From positions 51,400-115,399 of the forward strand of contig NZ_JACXAD010000019.1 in the NCBI RefSeq assembly GCF_014699115.1: DNA of 64,000 nt, read 5' to 3'. Shown piece by piece: positions 33,637-42,920 of this stretch (the stretch's first letter is position 1; each line of letters opens with the position of its first letter). The notes beneath the pieces are model-generated. The model searched no databases. It was not told where the DNA came from and saw only the letters and a list, made by a program, of their open reading frames with translations. A program made the translations under genes and the position numbers. Origin of the DNA: Hymenobacter montanus. Its GTDB lineage: Bacteria > Bacteroidota > Bacteroidia > Cytophagales > Hymenobacteraceae.

Positions 33637-34880
33637 AGCTCCTCGCCCGCACCAACCGCTACTACCTGGGCTTGAGCGCCCTGCTCTTCGTGCTGGGCAC
33701 CGGCGTGCTGTACACCGGCCTGCAGCATGCCTTGGCCCACGAGGTGGACGAGCAGCTGCAGCAGCAGCGCACCTACCTCACCGAACGCATCCGGGTCACG
33801 GGGGCCTTGCCCACCATCACCATGCCGCAGGAGCTCACCATTGACGGCCCTACCCGGTCCGAAAGCCTGCGGGACACCGTCATTTTTGACCCCGTGGAGC
33901 ACGAGGCGGTTCCCTTCCGCGTCATCTCGTTTCCGGTAACGGTGCAGGGGCAGCGCCATTGGCTGACGCTGCGCAAATCGCTGCTCGAAACCGAGGACAT
34001 CCTCAAGGTTATCCTGACGGTCATGCTCGCCGTGATGGCGCTGCTCTTTGGCAGCCTGCTGCTGCTCAACCAGTGGCTCTCGCGCTGGCTGTGGGCCCCG
34101 TTTCGGCACACGCTCAAGGCCCTGCGCGGCTACCAGCTGCAGCAACCGCAGTCGCTGGTACTGCCCGCTACGCCCATCGACGAGTTCAGCGAGCTGAATC
34201 AGGCCGTCGCCCAGCTCACCCAGCGCGTGGCCGCTGACTACCGCGCCCTTAAAGAATTCACCGAAAATGCGGCCCACGAAACCCAGACGCCGCTGGCCAT
34301 TATGCAGGCCCAACTGGAGCAGCTGGTGCAGGACCCCGAGCTGCCCGAACGGGCGGTGGGGGCGGTGCAGCACGTGTACCGGGCCGCGCTGCGCCTCTCG
34401 CGCCTGCACCAGGCCCTCACCCTGCTCAGCAAGATTGAGAACCGGCAGTTTACGGACGGCGTGCCCGTGCAGCTGGACGCGGTGGTGCAGGAGAAGCTGC
34501 GCCAGCTTCACGACTTCATGGAAGCCAAGGAGTTGCGACTGGAAGTAGGAACACTGGCGCCGGTGTCGGCGGTGATGCATCCCGGATTGGCCGAGTCATT
34601 AATCGGCAACCTGTTGCAAAACGCGGTGAAGCACAACCTGCCCGGCGGCCTGCTCCGGGTGCACCTTCGGGCGGCTGCTCTGGAAATTACCAACACCGGC
34701 CCCGAGCTGCGCACCGACCCCATGCTGCTGCTGGGCCGCTTCCGCAAGCACAACGCCGCCTCCGAATCGCCCGGCCTGGGCCTGTCCATCGCCGAGCAAA
34801 TCTGCACCTACTACGGCTTTCGGTTGAGCTACTCGTTTATACCGGCAGGGGCGCTGCACACGCTGCGGGTGACGTTTTAG
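33633..34880 (+). CDS. Sensor histidine kinase of the two-component system
   Basis: A 415-residue kinase with helices near residues 10-30 and 125-150, a periplasmic domain of about 90 residues between them, HAMP-like linker, and H215 in the box ENAAHETQTPLA. An ATP-binding domain follows with NLLQNAVKHN and GLGLSIAEQI. The H box has T/Q after the Glu, typical of Bacteroidota kinases next to efflux operons. The start is the GTG overlapping the regulator stop. The periplasmic domain probably senses an envelope signal. Confidence 0.92.
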   Translation: MKLLARTNRYYLGLSALLFVLGTGVLYTGLQHALAHEVDEQLQQQRTYLTERIRVTGALPTITMPQELTIDGPTRSESLRDTVIFDPVEHEAVPFRVISFPVTVQGQRHWLTLRKSLLETEDILKVILTVMLAVMALLFGSLLLLNQWLSRWLWAPFRHTLKALRGYQLQQPQSLVLPATPIDEFSELNQAVAQLTQRVAADYRALKEFTENAAHETQTPLAIMQAQLEQLVQDPELPERAVGAVQHVYRAALRLSRLHQALTLLSKIENRQFTDGVPVQLDAVVQEKLRQLHDFMEAKELRLEVGTLAPVSAVMHPGLAESLIGNLLQNAVKHNLPGGLLRVHLRAAALEITNTGPELRTDPMLLLGRFRKHNAASESPGLGLSIAEQICTYYGFRLSYSFIPAGALHTLRVTF

Positions 34881-34891
34881 CCCGGTGGCGT

Positions 34892-34909
34892 CAGATTCTC
34901 CCCAGAATT
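34892..34909 (+). promoter_or_regulatory. CAGATT operator 3, PAP2 gene
   Basis: CAGATTCTCCCCAGAATT, heptamers at 11-bp period, 54 bp upstream of the PAP2 start at 34963. Confidence 0.7.
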
Positions 34910-34962
34910 GCCACGTACACTGCCACTCGCAGGACCGGGCAGTGGTCCGGCGCAGCAGAAAC

Positions 34963-35820
34963 ATGAGGCAGCAAATGATTGGTCCGGGAGGCGGAATGCG
35001 CGGGGTGCTGGCCCTGGTGTGGGCGCTGACGCTGCTGGCTGGACCGGCCGTGCGGGCCCAAACCCGCTGGCCCGCTGATACCCAGGCCGCTGGCGCCGTG
35101 CCGCCAACCCGTCCGTTGCGACCGGACTCGCTGCGGGTGTTTACGCCCGGTCGTCTGTATCGCCTCACCGGTAGCCCGGCTTTTCGGCGCACCGTGGTTC
35201 CTGCCACGCTGCTCACCCTGGCCGTGCTGGGTACTGAAAAGGTCGACGTCTTCGAAACCGACGAAGCCCTGCGCCGGGAAGTCACCGCGCGGGTGCACCT
35301 GCAAACCAGCCTGGATGACCAGCTGCGGCACGTGCCCGCGCTGGCCAGCCTTGGCCTGAGCCTGGTGGGCGTCAAAGGCCGCCATAACACCTTGAACCAG
35401 GCGTTGCTCTTCGGGCTTGCCTACACCATCAACAACACCCTTACCAGCAACTTAAAGCAGCTCACCCACGTCGAGCGGCCACAGGGCAACAGCTTCGATT
35501 CTTTTCCGAGCCAGCACACCAGCGCGGCCTTTTCGGCGGCCCGCCTGCTCGACAAGGAGTACGGCGGGCGCAGCGGCTGGTACCGCGTGGGCGGCTACAC
35601 GGTGGCCACGGCCACCGGCGCGTTGCGCATCGCCAAAGACAACCACTGGCTGTCCGACGTGCTGGCAGGCGCGGGCGTGGGCCTGCTTTCCACGGAGCTG
35701 GCTTATTGGGTGTACCCGTGGCTGCACCGCCAGTTGGTGAAGGGCCTCGGCGACCGGGCCGTGGTGCTGCCCCTGTACCTGGACGGCAGCGTGGGCGTCA
35801 CGGCCGTGGTCCTGCTGTAA
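34963..35820 (+). CDS. PAP2-family phosphatase with SQH variant motif
   Basis: 285 residues from the ATG at 34963 (others at 34975 and 34996 are possible), with a signal peptide ending near AVRAQ. Phosphatase motifs: KQLTHVERP, SFPSQHTS (Gln replacing the usual Gly of SGH) and LRIAKDNHWLSD. This is a periplasmic lipid phosphatase-like protein. It follows the two-component genes and has operator 3, so it probably belongs to the same regulon. Confidence 0.87.
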   Translation: MRQQMIGPGGGMRGVLALVWALTLLAGPAVRAQTRWPADTQAAGAVPPTRPLRPDSLRVFTPGRLYRLTGSPAFRRTVVPATLLTLAVLGTEKVDVFETDEALRREVTARVHLQTSLDDQLRHVPALASLGLSLVGVKGRHNTLNQALLFGLAYTINNTLTSNLKQLTHVERPQGNSFDSFPSQHTSAAFSAARLLDKEYGGRSGWYRVGGYTVATATGALRIAKDNHWLSDVLAGAGVGLLSTELAYWVYPWLHRQLVKGLGDRAVVLPLYLDGSVGVTAVVLL

Positions 35821-35881
35821 TAGCGTTGCCCGACCTGGAAAAGTGGCTATTTCCCCGGCGTCCATCCGAAATGTTCGGGTC

Positions 35882-35899
35882 CAGATTAGCTCCAGAATC
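35882..35899 (+). promoter_or_regulatory. CAGATT operator 4, PepSY-like gene
   Basis: CAGATTAGCTCCAGAATC, heptamers at 11-bp period, 47 bp upstream of the start at 35946. Confidence 0.68.
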
Positions 35900-35945
35900 G
35901 GCCGGTAGGTTTGCCGTGCACTTTCACTTTACACCTCATTCGCCC

Positions 35946-36377
35946 ATGAAAACCGTGTTGATGTTCGCCGTAGCCGCCCTGCTGGCCGGTTCCGCCCACG
36001 CCCAGAAAGTGGCCGCGGCCCAGGTGCCCGCCGCCGCGAAAGCCACGTTCCAAGCCAAATTCCCGGCGGTGAAAACCGTGGCCTGGGAAAAAGAAGGGAC
36101 CGACTACGAAGCCGGTTTCAAGCAGAACGGCAAAACCATGTCGGCCGTGATAACGCCCGCCGGGGTGCTGCAGGAAACCGAAACCGACATGAAAGTTGCC
36201 GAGTTGCCCGCCGCCGTGCGCGCTACCCTGGCTCGCGACTACAAAGCCTACCAGGTGAAGGAAGCCGCCACCATCGCCAAAGCCGACGGCCGCACCGTGT
36301 ACGAAGCCGAAGTGAGCAAAGGCGGCAAGGAGCAGGACGTGCTGTTCACGGCCGACGGCAAGGTTGTCACCCAGTAA
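35946..36377 (+). CDS. PepSY-like periplasmic protein
   Basis: A 143-residue secreted protein: signal peptide MKTVLMFAVAALLAGSAHAQ, then two PepSY-like units (PAAAKATFQAKFPAVKTVAW with YEAGFKQNGKTMSAVI, and LPAAVRATLARDYKAYQVKE with YEAEVSKGGKEQDVL). PepSY-like proteins are small periplasmic binders with poorly known roles, often induced by envelope stress regulators. Operator 4 lies directly upstream. Confidence 0.85.
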   Translation: MKTVLMFAVAALLAGSAHAQKVAAAQVPAAAKATFQAKFPAVKTVAWEKEGTDYEAGFKQNGKTMSAVITPAGVLQETETDMKVAELPAAVRATLARDYKAYQVKEAATIAKADGRTVYEAEVSKGGKEQDVLFTADGKVVTQ

Positions 36378-36396
36378 AATCTACCCATTTCCCCCG

Positions 36397-36433
36397 TGCC
36401 CTGCCGGCCCCCGTGCCTGGCGGGGCATTTTAT
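36397..36433 (+). terminator. Terminator-like hairpin after the PepSY-like gene
   Basis: TGCCCTGCCGGC (36397-36408) pairs with GCCTGGCGGGGCA (36415-36427) with one bulge and one wobble pair, followed by TTTTAT. Confidence 0.6.
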
Positions 36434-36476
36434 GCCCAGCCGGTAAGTCGGCGGTTTTGCCTTGTTAATTAGAAGA

Positions 36477-38903
36477 ATGTTGCGTAAAAGGATGATGCCC
36501 CGGCTGGGGCTTTTGCTGGGATTGTGGTGGGGAATGTGGCTGGCCGCGCACGCGCAGGCCCAGCCGGGCTCGGTGCGGGGCACCTTGCTGGAAGTGGGCA
36601 CCGGCAATCCCGTGTCGTTTGCCAGCGTGGTGCTGCTGCGCGCCGCCGATTCCACCTTCGTGGCCGGCACCCAGGCCAGCGAGGTGGGCGCCTTCGAGCT
36701 GGCGCCGCTGCCCTTGGGCCAGTACGTGCTGCGGGCCACGGCGGTGGGCTACCGCACCGGCCGGCGCGTCATCAGCCTCACGGCCGGCGGCGCCGTGCTG
36801 GCGCTGGGCACGCTAAGGCTGCGCACGGCGGCCACGCAGCTCACTGACGTGGTGGTGACCGCCGAGCGGGCCGTGGTAACCGGCGGCCTCGACAAAAAGG
36901 TCGTCGACGTGAGCAAGGACCTGACTGTGAGCGGCGGCACGGCCATCGACGTGCTGCAGAACGTGCCCTCCGTCACCGTCGACCAAACCGGGGCCGTGAG
37001 CATCCGCGGCTCCAGCGGGGTCACCATTTTCATCGACGGCAAACCCACGGGCACCACGCTCGACCAGATTCCGGCCAGCAGCATCCAGAGCGTGGAGGTG
37101 GTAACTAACCCCTCGGCGCGCTACGATGCCAGCGGGGCAAGCGGCATCCTCAACATCGTCCTCAAGAAAGAGCAGCGCGACGGCCTCAACGGGCAGGCCA
37201 CGGCCCTGGTGGGCACCGGCGACAAGTACAACGCGGCCCTGAGCCTGAACTACCGCAAAGGCAACCTCAACTGGTTCGGCTCTTATGACTTTCGCCGCGA
37301 CCACCGCCGCATCAACGGCACGCTGGACCAGACCACCCGCGCCGGCGCCGACAACCTGGTGCTGCACCAGGACCGCAGCGGCACCAACCTGCAGACTTCG
37401 CACGCCGCCCGTTTGGGCTTCGACTACGCCCTGACGCCCGAGCAAACCCTCACGCTGGCCGTGCAGCCGCGTTTCAACCCGCTGGCCAACGACGAAACCC
37501 TGGACTCGCGCCAGGTAAACGCCGCCCTGGGCAACCAAGTGGTGCCGGCTGGCACCAGCCGCCGCACCAACGCCAGCACCGGCACCTTCCGCTCAGCCGA
37601 CGTGACGGCCGACTACCGCCGCGTGTGGGAGCAGCACAAGGGCCGCGAGCTGACCGCCAGCGCCATCTACACGCCCCTGCTGGCCGACAACGACGTGGTC
37701 TCTAGCATCCTGTACGCCGACAACCGGCTGATGCAACAGCAGCAGCGCACCACCACCCGCACGCAGCAGGGCACGGCCCAAGTTGACTACGTGCACCCGC
37801 TGGGCGAGAAAAGCCGCTTCGAAGTGGGGGCGCGCAGCAGCCTGCGGCAGTACGACATCGACTACCACTTCAGCAGCGTACCCACGTTGGGTTTCGACCC
37901 CTCGAATCGCTTCATCTACAACCAGTACGTGCAGGCCGCCTACGGCATCTACGCCGGGTCCAAAGGAAACTTCAGCTACCAGGCGGGCCTACGCGCCGAG
38001 CAAACCAACCTCGACGGCAACCAGGTGGCCACCAGTGAAAAGTTCACACAGCAGTACCTGGCCTGGTTCCCGAGCGCGGTGCTGGCCTACGAGCTGCCCC
38101 ACGAGCAGCGCGTGCAGGCCAGCTACTCCAAGCGCATCCAGCGGCCCGACGCGGGCGAGCTCAACCCCTTCACCGACCGCTCCGACCAGCTGAACCTGGT
38201 GACCGGCAACCCGCAGTTACTGCCCGAGTACGTGCATTCGGTGGAACTGGGCCACGAAATCAGCTTCGCCAGCGGCCGCAGCCTGAACACGACGGCCTTC
38301 TACCGCGTCGAAACCAACACGGCCCAGGGCTTCCGCCGGGTCATTACCGACCCGCTGACGGGCAACCTCGTCACGAGCACCACCCGCCAGAACCTGGGTA
38401 CCGAAACCACCTACGGCTTGGAGCTGGTGGGCGCCAGCCCGCTCACCACTTGGTGGAAGGCCAACGCCACGGCTTCCACGTTTCGCCGGCTCATTGTGGG
38501 CGCCTCGCTCGACGGCACGCCCATCAACACGGCCAGCCAGGTCTTTACCACGCGGCTCAACAACGTGTTCACGCTCGGCAAGCGCCTGGATGCGCAGGTG
38601 GCCCTCAACTACCGCTCGCCCATCAATTCGGCCCAGGGCACGCGCAGCGGCAACTTCAACGTGGACTTCGCCACCAAGTACAACGTGCTCGGCGACCGGG
38701 GTACCCTCACGCTACGGGTGGCCGATATTTTCAACACCCTGCACTTCGATTTCACGGCCTACGGCACCGATTTGGCTACGGCCAGCCATTTCAAGCGCGA
38801 GTCGCGCATTGCTTTCCTGGGCTTCACTTACCGCTTCGGCCAAAACCGCAACGCCAAACCGGACAAGAAGCAGCGGGAGGACGAGGGCGGCGGCTTCGAA
38901 TAA
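36477..38903 (+). CDS. TonB-dependent-type outer-membrane beta-barrel receptor
   Basis: 808 residues from the ATG at 36477. Order: signal peptide, carboxypeptidase-regulatory-like domain (QPGSVRGTLLEVGTGNPVSF), plug domain (VVDVSKDLTVSGGTAIDVLQ, IRGSSGVTIFIDGKP) and a large C-terminal barrel of the OMP_b-brl_3 type ending in LGFTYRFGQ. It imports or binds a ligand at the outer membrane. The substrate is unknown. The TSUP and PAP2 genes follow closely (8 bp, then 17 bp), so the three likely form an operon. Confidence 0.9.
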   Translation: MLRKRMMPRLGLLLGLWWGMWLAAHAQAQPGSVRGTLLEVGTGNPVSFASVVLLRAADSTFVAGTQASEVGAFELAPLPLGQYVLRATAVGYRTGRRVISLTAGGAVLALGTLRLRTAATQLTDVVVTAERAVVTGGLDKKVVDVSKDLTVSGGTAIDVLQNVPSVTVDQTGAVSIRGSSGVTIFIDGKPTGTTLDQIPASSIQSVEVVTNPSARYDASGASGILNIVLKKEQRDGLNGQATALVGTGDKYNAALSLNYRKGNLNWFGSYDFRRDHRRINGTLDQTTRAGADNLVLHQDRSGTNLQTSHAARLGFDYALTPEQTLTLAVQPRFNPLANDETLDSRQVNAALGNQVVPAGTSRRTNASTGTFRSADVTADYRRVWEQHKGRELTASAIYTPLLADNDVVSSILYADNRLMQQQQRTTTRTQQGTAQVDYVHPLGEKSRFEVGARSSLRQYDIDYHFSSVPTLGFDPSNRFIYNQYVQAAYGIYAGSKGNFSYQAGLRAEQTNLDGNQVATSEKFTQQYLAWFPSAVLAYELPHEQRVQASYSKRIQRPDAGELNPFTDRSDQLNLVTGNPQLLPEYVHSVELGHEISFASGRSLNTTAFYRVETNTAQGFRRVITDPLTGNLVTSTTRQNLGTETTYGLELVGASPLTTWWKANATASTFRRLIVGASLDGTPINTASQVFTTRLNNVFTLGKRLDAQVALNYRSPINSAQGTRSGNFNVDFATKYNVLGDRGTLTLRVADIFNTLHFDFTAYGTDLATASHFKRESRIAFLGFTYRFGQNRNAKPDKKQREDEGGGFE

Positions 38904-38911
38904 GCAAGCGC

Positions 38912-39943
38912 ATGGGCTTACTACTCGTATTTGCGGCGGCGCTGCTTGCCTTTGCGCTGAGCACCGTGAGCGGCGGGGGCGCCGGCCTGTTGCTGCTGCC
39001 CGTTCTGGCGCGGGTGCTGCCGGCTTCCGTTGTGCCTGCCGCGCTGACGGTGGGCACGGCCACCAGCACGGCGTCGAAGCTCGGCTTGTTCTGGCGGCAC
39101 ATCAACTGGTCCATTTCGCGGCGCTTTGTGCCGGGCGCGGTGCCGGGCGTGCTGCTCGGGGCGTATCTGCTGAAGTACCTCAACCCGTTGTACCTGGAGG
39201 TAGTCATCGGGCTGTTTTTGCTGTCGAACCTGACCATGCTCTGGCGAAAGGACGCCGCCGTGGCCGAGCCGGCAGTGGCAGCAAGCGGCCTGAAGCTGGG
39301 GGTGCTGGGCTTCTTGGCCGGCTTCCTCTCGGACCTGACCGGGGCGGTGGGGTTGCTGTTCAACAAGTTTTACTTTCGCCATGGCCTGAGCCGGGACGCG
39401 GTAATTGCCACCCGGGCAGCTAATGAACTGTTGCTGCACTTCATCAAGCTGGCCCTCTACCTGTGGCTGGGACTGCTCACCACCGCTGCCTGGCAGGCAG
39501 GGGCAAGTGTGGCGGTAGGCGCGGTACTGGCCACGGCCGGCACCAAGCGCCTCGTTCGCTACCTGCCCGAGCAGGCGTTCCGGCGCATTGGGTACGCGGC
39601 GATGGTGCTGAGCGGCGCGTTCATGCTCTCCTCGGCGGGCGCGGAACTGCGCGAAACCCAAAACCTGCGCGCCAGCGCGGCCCTGCTGGGCGATGATTTG
39701 GAAATCACCGGGTGGTGGCACAGTGGCAGCCTTACCCTGGAACTGGAACTGGACGAGAGTCCCGCCATCGAGCAGCCCGTGGCCCTGGCCGACTTGCCCC
39801 CGGATGTGCAAGCGGCCATTGCCCGGCTCCGGCATGGCCGGCCCGTTCTCAAAATTGAGGAAGTGTGGAAGCTGCACACCCATTACTACGAATTGTACCT
39901 CAACGACGGCGGCCGGGTGCGCGCGCTGAACGTACCCCACTAA
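38912..39943 (+). CDS. TSUP transporter fused to a small C-terminal domain
   Basis: 343 residues from the ATG at 38912. Residues 1-240 are a TSUP membrane domain (LSTVSGGGAGLLLLPVLARV, later FLSDLTGAVGLLFNKFYFRH). Residues 260-343 form a soluble domain (GWWHSGSLTLELELDESPAI, VQAAIARLRHGRPVLKIEEV, HYYELYLNDGGRV) that resembles a PepSY-like unit. It may regulate transport or bind a substrate. Not seen in the 25351 paralogue. Confidence 0.82.
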   Translation: MGLLLVFAAALLAFALSTVSGGGAGLLLLPVLARVLPASVVPAALTVGTATSTASKLGLFWRHINWSISRRFVPGAVPGVLLGAYLLKYLNPLYLEVVIGLFLLSNLTMLWRKDAAVAEPAVAASGLKLGVLGFLAGFLSDLTGAVGLLFNKFYFRHGLSRDAVIATRAANELLLHFIKLALYLWLGLLTTAAWQAGASVAVGAVLATAGTKRLVRYLPEQAFRRIGYAAMVLSGAFMLSSAGAELRETQNLRASAALLGDDLEITGWWHSGSLTLELELDESPAIEQPVALADLPPDVQAAIARLRHGRPVLKIEEVWKLHTHYYELYLNDGGRVRALNVPH

Positions 39944-39960
39944 CGCCGTTACTCTACGCC

Positions 39961-40617
39961 ATGCTTACCCGCATTTCGCAACTTATTGCCTTGCTACTGG
40001 CCCGCAAGCGCCGCCTGCTATGGCTGCTGCTCTTGGGTGTGGTGCTGCCTTGGGGCATTTTCTTAAAAGCTAGTTCCGAAATCGAGGAGGGCGAAGGCTT
40101 TTACGGCGACCTTCAACTCCTCCGCTGGGCCCACGTGCACGCCACGCCCGCGTTCGACTCTTTTTTTCTGTTTTGCTCCGCCATCGGCGGGCCCGTGCCG
40201 ATGACGGTAGCGGCCGTCCTGTTCACCGGTGTGTTGGTGTGGCGCCAGCAGCCCCGCTACGCGTGGTTTTTTGGGCTGGCCGTGGGCGGGGCTGCCGCCC
40301 TGAACCTGCTGGCCAAGGCCATCCTGGGCCGGCCCCGGCCGGCGTTCTGGTTGTCGCTGGCCCCGGAAACGTCGTTCAGCTTCCCCAGTGGGCACGCCAT
40401 GGGCTCGGCCGCGGTGGTGCTGGCACTGGGCCTGCTGCTGGCCCGGGGGCGCTGGCGGGTGTGGCTGCCCGGGGCCCTGTTTGTGCTGGCCGTGGGCTTT
40501 TCGCGCGTGTACCTGGGCGTGCACTACCCCAGCGACGTGCTCTCGGGCTGGATAGCCTCGCTGGGTTGGGTCACGGGCGTGTACATGTTGTTGCCGCCCA
40601 GCCGGCTCAACCCCTAA
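39961..40617 (+). CDS. PAP2-family membrane phosphatase
   Basis: 218 residues from the ATG at 39961, with six predicted helices. Motifs: KAILGRPRP, SFPSGHAMG and FSRVYLGVHYPSD, the full PAP2 set. This is the undecaprenyl-diphosphate phosphatase/lipid phosphatase form embedded in the inner membrane, unlike the two secreted PAP2 proteins at 26259 and 34963. Last gene of the receptor-TSUP-PAP2 run. Confidence 0.9.
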   Translation: MLTRISQLIALLLARKRRLLWLLLLGVVLPWGIFLKASSEIEEGEGFYGDLQLLRWAHVHATPAFDSFFLFCSAIGGPVPMTVAAVLFTGVLVWRQQPRYAWFFGLAVGGAAALNLLAKAILGRPRPAFWLSLAPETSFSFPSGHAMGSAAVVLALGLLLARGRWRVWLPGALFVLAVGFSRVYLGVHYPSDVLSGWIASLGWVTGVYMLLPPSRLNP

Positions 40618-40891
40618 ACCAGGAAATTATTGCCCCATAGTTTCTCTGTCCAACTGTCCTTGCTACATGAGGTAGTAGCTCCGGCAAAGGCTTAAGCTGC
40701 AAGTCATGTTTACGCCCTTCCGTATGCCATAGATGTGACGGACTGCTACACTCGTTTGTGCAGTAAGTCCCGTGAAAAAACCTGCCCAATCCATCCCACA
40801 CACGTCACACCAAGTAAGAATCGATAGGTTGCCGGCTCTTTGGCTTTACTTGCCAGTGGTATTTGCGTAAGCAGACCGACACAATAACCCT

Positions 40892-42874
40892 ATGGCCCAG
40901 ACACTCGACGCTGACTCCCCATCCAAGACCAGTAGCCACGCCCATACCGCCATTTCCACGGCTGGCCTGCTCATTGCCTTGGGCATCATCTACGGCGACA
41001 TCGGCACCTCGCCGCTGTACGTGATGTCGGCCATTCTCAAAAGCGCCCGGGTACCGGGCCTGATTGAGCCGGCACTGATTCTGGGTGCCATTTCGTGCGT
41101 CATCTGGACCCTGACGCTACAGACGACGATTAAGTACGTCATCGTCACGCTCAATGCCGACAACAACGGCGAAGGCGGCATTTTCTCGCTCTACGCCCTG
41201 GTGCGGCGGCGCGGAGCCTGGCTTTCGGCCATTGCCATTGTAGGCGGGGCGGCCCTGCTCGCCGACGGCGTGATTACACCGCCTATTTCCGTGTCGTCGG
41301 CCATCGAAGGCCTGCGGGCGGTGTACCCCGACATTCCCACCGTTCCCATTGTCATCGGCATCATTGCGGGCCTGTTCCTGCTGCAGAGCTTCGGCACCCA
41401 GATTGTGGGCAAGGCCTTCGGCCCCATCATGTTCCTGTGGTTTACCATGCTGGCGGTGCTAGGCGGGAGCTGGATTGTGCAGAACCCCACCATTCTGCGG
41501 GCTTTCAACCCCTATTACGCCTACGAGCTGCTGGTCAAATACCCCGGCGGCTTTTGGCTGCTGGGCTCGGTGTTTCTCTGCACCACCGGGGCCGAAGCCC
41601 TCTACTCCGACCTGGGCCACTGCGGCAAGGGCAACATCCGCATCAGCTGGGTGTTTGTCAAAACCACGCTGGTGCTCAACTACCTGGGCCAGGGCGCTTG
41701 GCTGCTGGCGCACCAGGGCCAGAACCTGGACGGCCGTAACCCCTTCTATGCCCTCATGCCCGAATGGTTCCTGCTCATCGGCATTGGCGTGGCCACCATC
41801 GCGGCCATCATTGCCTCGCAGGCCCTGATTACGGGCTCGTTCACGCTCGTAGCCGAAGCCATCCGGCTGAACATGTGGCCCAAGGTGAAGCTCAACTACC
41901 CTACCGACGTGAAGGGCCAGCTCTACGTGCCCAGCATGAACCGGCTGCTGCTGCTGGGCTGCATCGGGGTGGTGCTCTACTTCCGCGAATCCAGCAACAT
42001 GGAAGCAGCTTACGGGCTGGCCATTACCATCACCATGCTCATGACCACGGTGCTGCTGACCATGTGGTTGCGGTTGAAACGGGTAAATCCGGTACTAATT
42101 GGCCTTTTTGTGGCGGTGTATGTGAGCATTGAAGGCTCCTTCCTGGTGGCCAACCTCATTAAGTTTCCGCACGGCGGCTGGGTGTCGCTGGTCATCGGGT
42201 CCTCGCTCATGGCCGTGATGTACGTGTGGCTGCGGGCCCACTTCATCAAGCGCCGCCTGACGGACATGGTCAAGCTGGAACCCTACGCCGAACAGCTCAT
42301 TGCCCTGAGCAACGACGAGAGCGTGCCCAAGTACTCGACCCACCTTGTGTTTCTAAGCGGGGCCGAACGGGCCTCGGAAATCGAGCAGAAAATCATCTAC
42401 TCCATCTTTCAGAAGCGCCCCAAGCGGGCCGACATCTACTGGTTTGTGCACGTGAACACGACCGACGAGCCCTACACGATGGAGTACAAAGTGACGGAAA
42501 TTGCGCCCAACGACGTGCTGCGCATCACCTTCCGCCTGGGCTTCCGCGTCGAGCAGCGCATCAACCTGTATTTCCGCAAAGTCATCGAGGAGCTCGTGCT
42601 CAACAAGGAAGTGGACATCACCTCCCGCTACGAGTCGCTGAGCAAGCAGCACGTGACCGGCGACTTCCGCTTCGTGGTGCTGGAAAAATTCCTCTCCGTG
42701 GAAAATGACCTGCCCTGGGTTGAGAGGATGGTCATGCAGGCCTACTTCTACATCAAGCAGTTCATTGCCTCCGAAGTCCAGTACTTTGGCCTCGATACCA
42801 GTTCGGTAAAAGTGGAGAAGGTACCCCTGATTATTTCCGCCCCGCAGGATATTTCCCTCAATCGCATCTACTAG
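40892..42874 (+). CDS. kup: Kup-type potassium transporter
   Basis: A 660-residue K+:H+ symporter with 12 helices and a cytoplasmic C-terminal domain of about 200 residues. Family signatures are IYGDIGTSPLYV near residue 34, LNADNNGEGGIFSLYALVRR near 90 and LADGVITPPISVSSAIEG near 125. It takes up potassium across the inner membrane. First gene of the potassium island. A regulatory gene follows 46 bp later. Confidence 0.95.
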   Translation: MAQTLDADSPSKTSSHAHTAISTAGLLIALGIIYGDIGTSPLYVMSAILKSARVPGLIEPALILGAISCVIWTLTLQTTIKYVIVTLNADNNGEGGIFSLYALVRRRGAWLSAIAIVGGAALLADGVITPPISVSSAIEGLRAVYPDIPTVPIVIGIIAGLFLLQSFGTQIVGKAFGPIMFLWFTMLAVLGGSWIVQNPTILRAFNPYYAYELLVKYPGGFWLLGSVFLCTTGAEALYSDLGHCGKGNIRISWVFVKTTLVLNYLGQGAWLLAHQGQNLDGRNPFYALMPEWFLLIGIGVATIAAIIASQALITGSFTLVAEAIRLNMWPKVKLNYPTDVKGQLYVPSMNRLLLLGCIGVVLYFRESSNMEAAYGLAITITMLMTTVLLTMWLRLKRVNPVLIGLFVAVYVSIEGSFLVANLIKFPHGGWVSLVIGSSLMAVMYVWLRAHFIKRRLTDMVKLEPYAEQLIALSNDESVPKYSTHLVFLSGAERASEIEQKIIYSIFQKRPKRADIYWFVHVNTTDEPYTMEYKVTEIAPNDVLRITFRLGFRVEQRINLYFRKVIEELVLNKEVDITSRYESLSKQHVTGDFRFVVLEKFLSVENDLPWVERMVMQAYFYIKQFIASEVQYFGLDTSSVKVEKVPLIISAPQDISLNRIY

Positions 42875-42920
42875 CCGGCGTGCTCGTTTGTCTCCATGCC
42901 GCTTATTTACCTGCCTATCC

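Noticed and set aside
40840..40880. Possible sigma-54 promoter upstream of kup (TGGC...TTGC)
   Set aside because: The distance between the GG and GC elements is two bases too short for a sigma-54 promoter.
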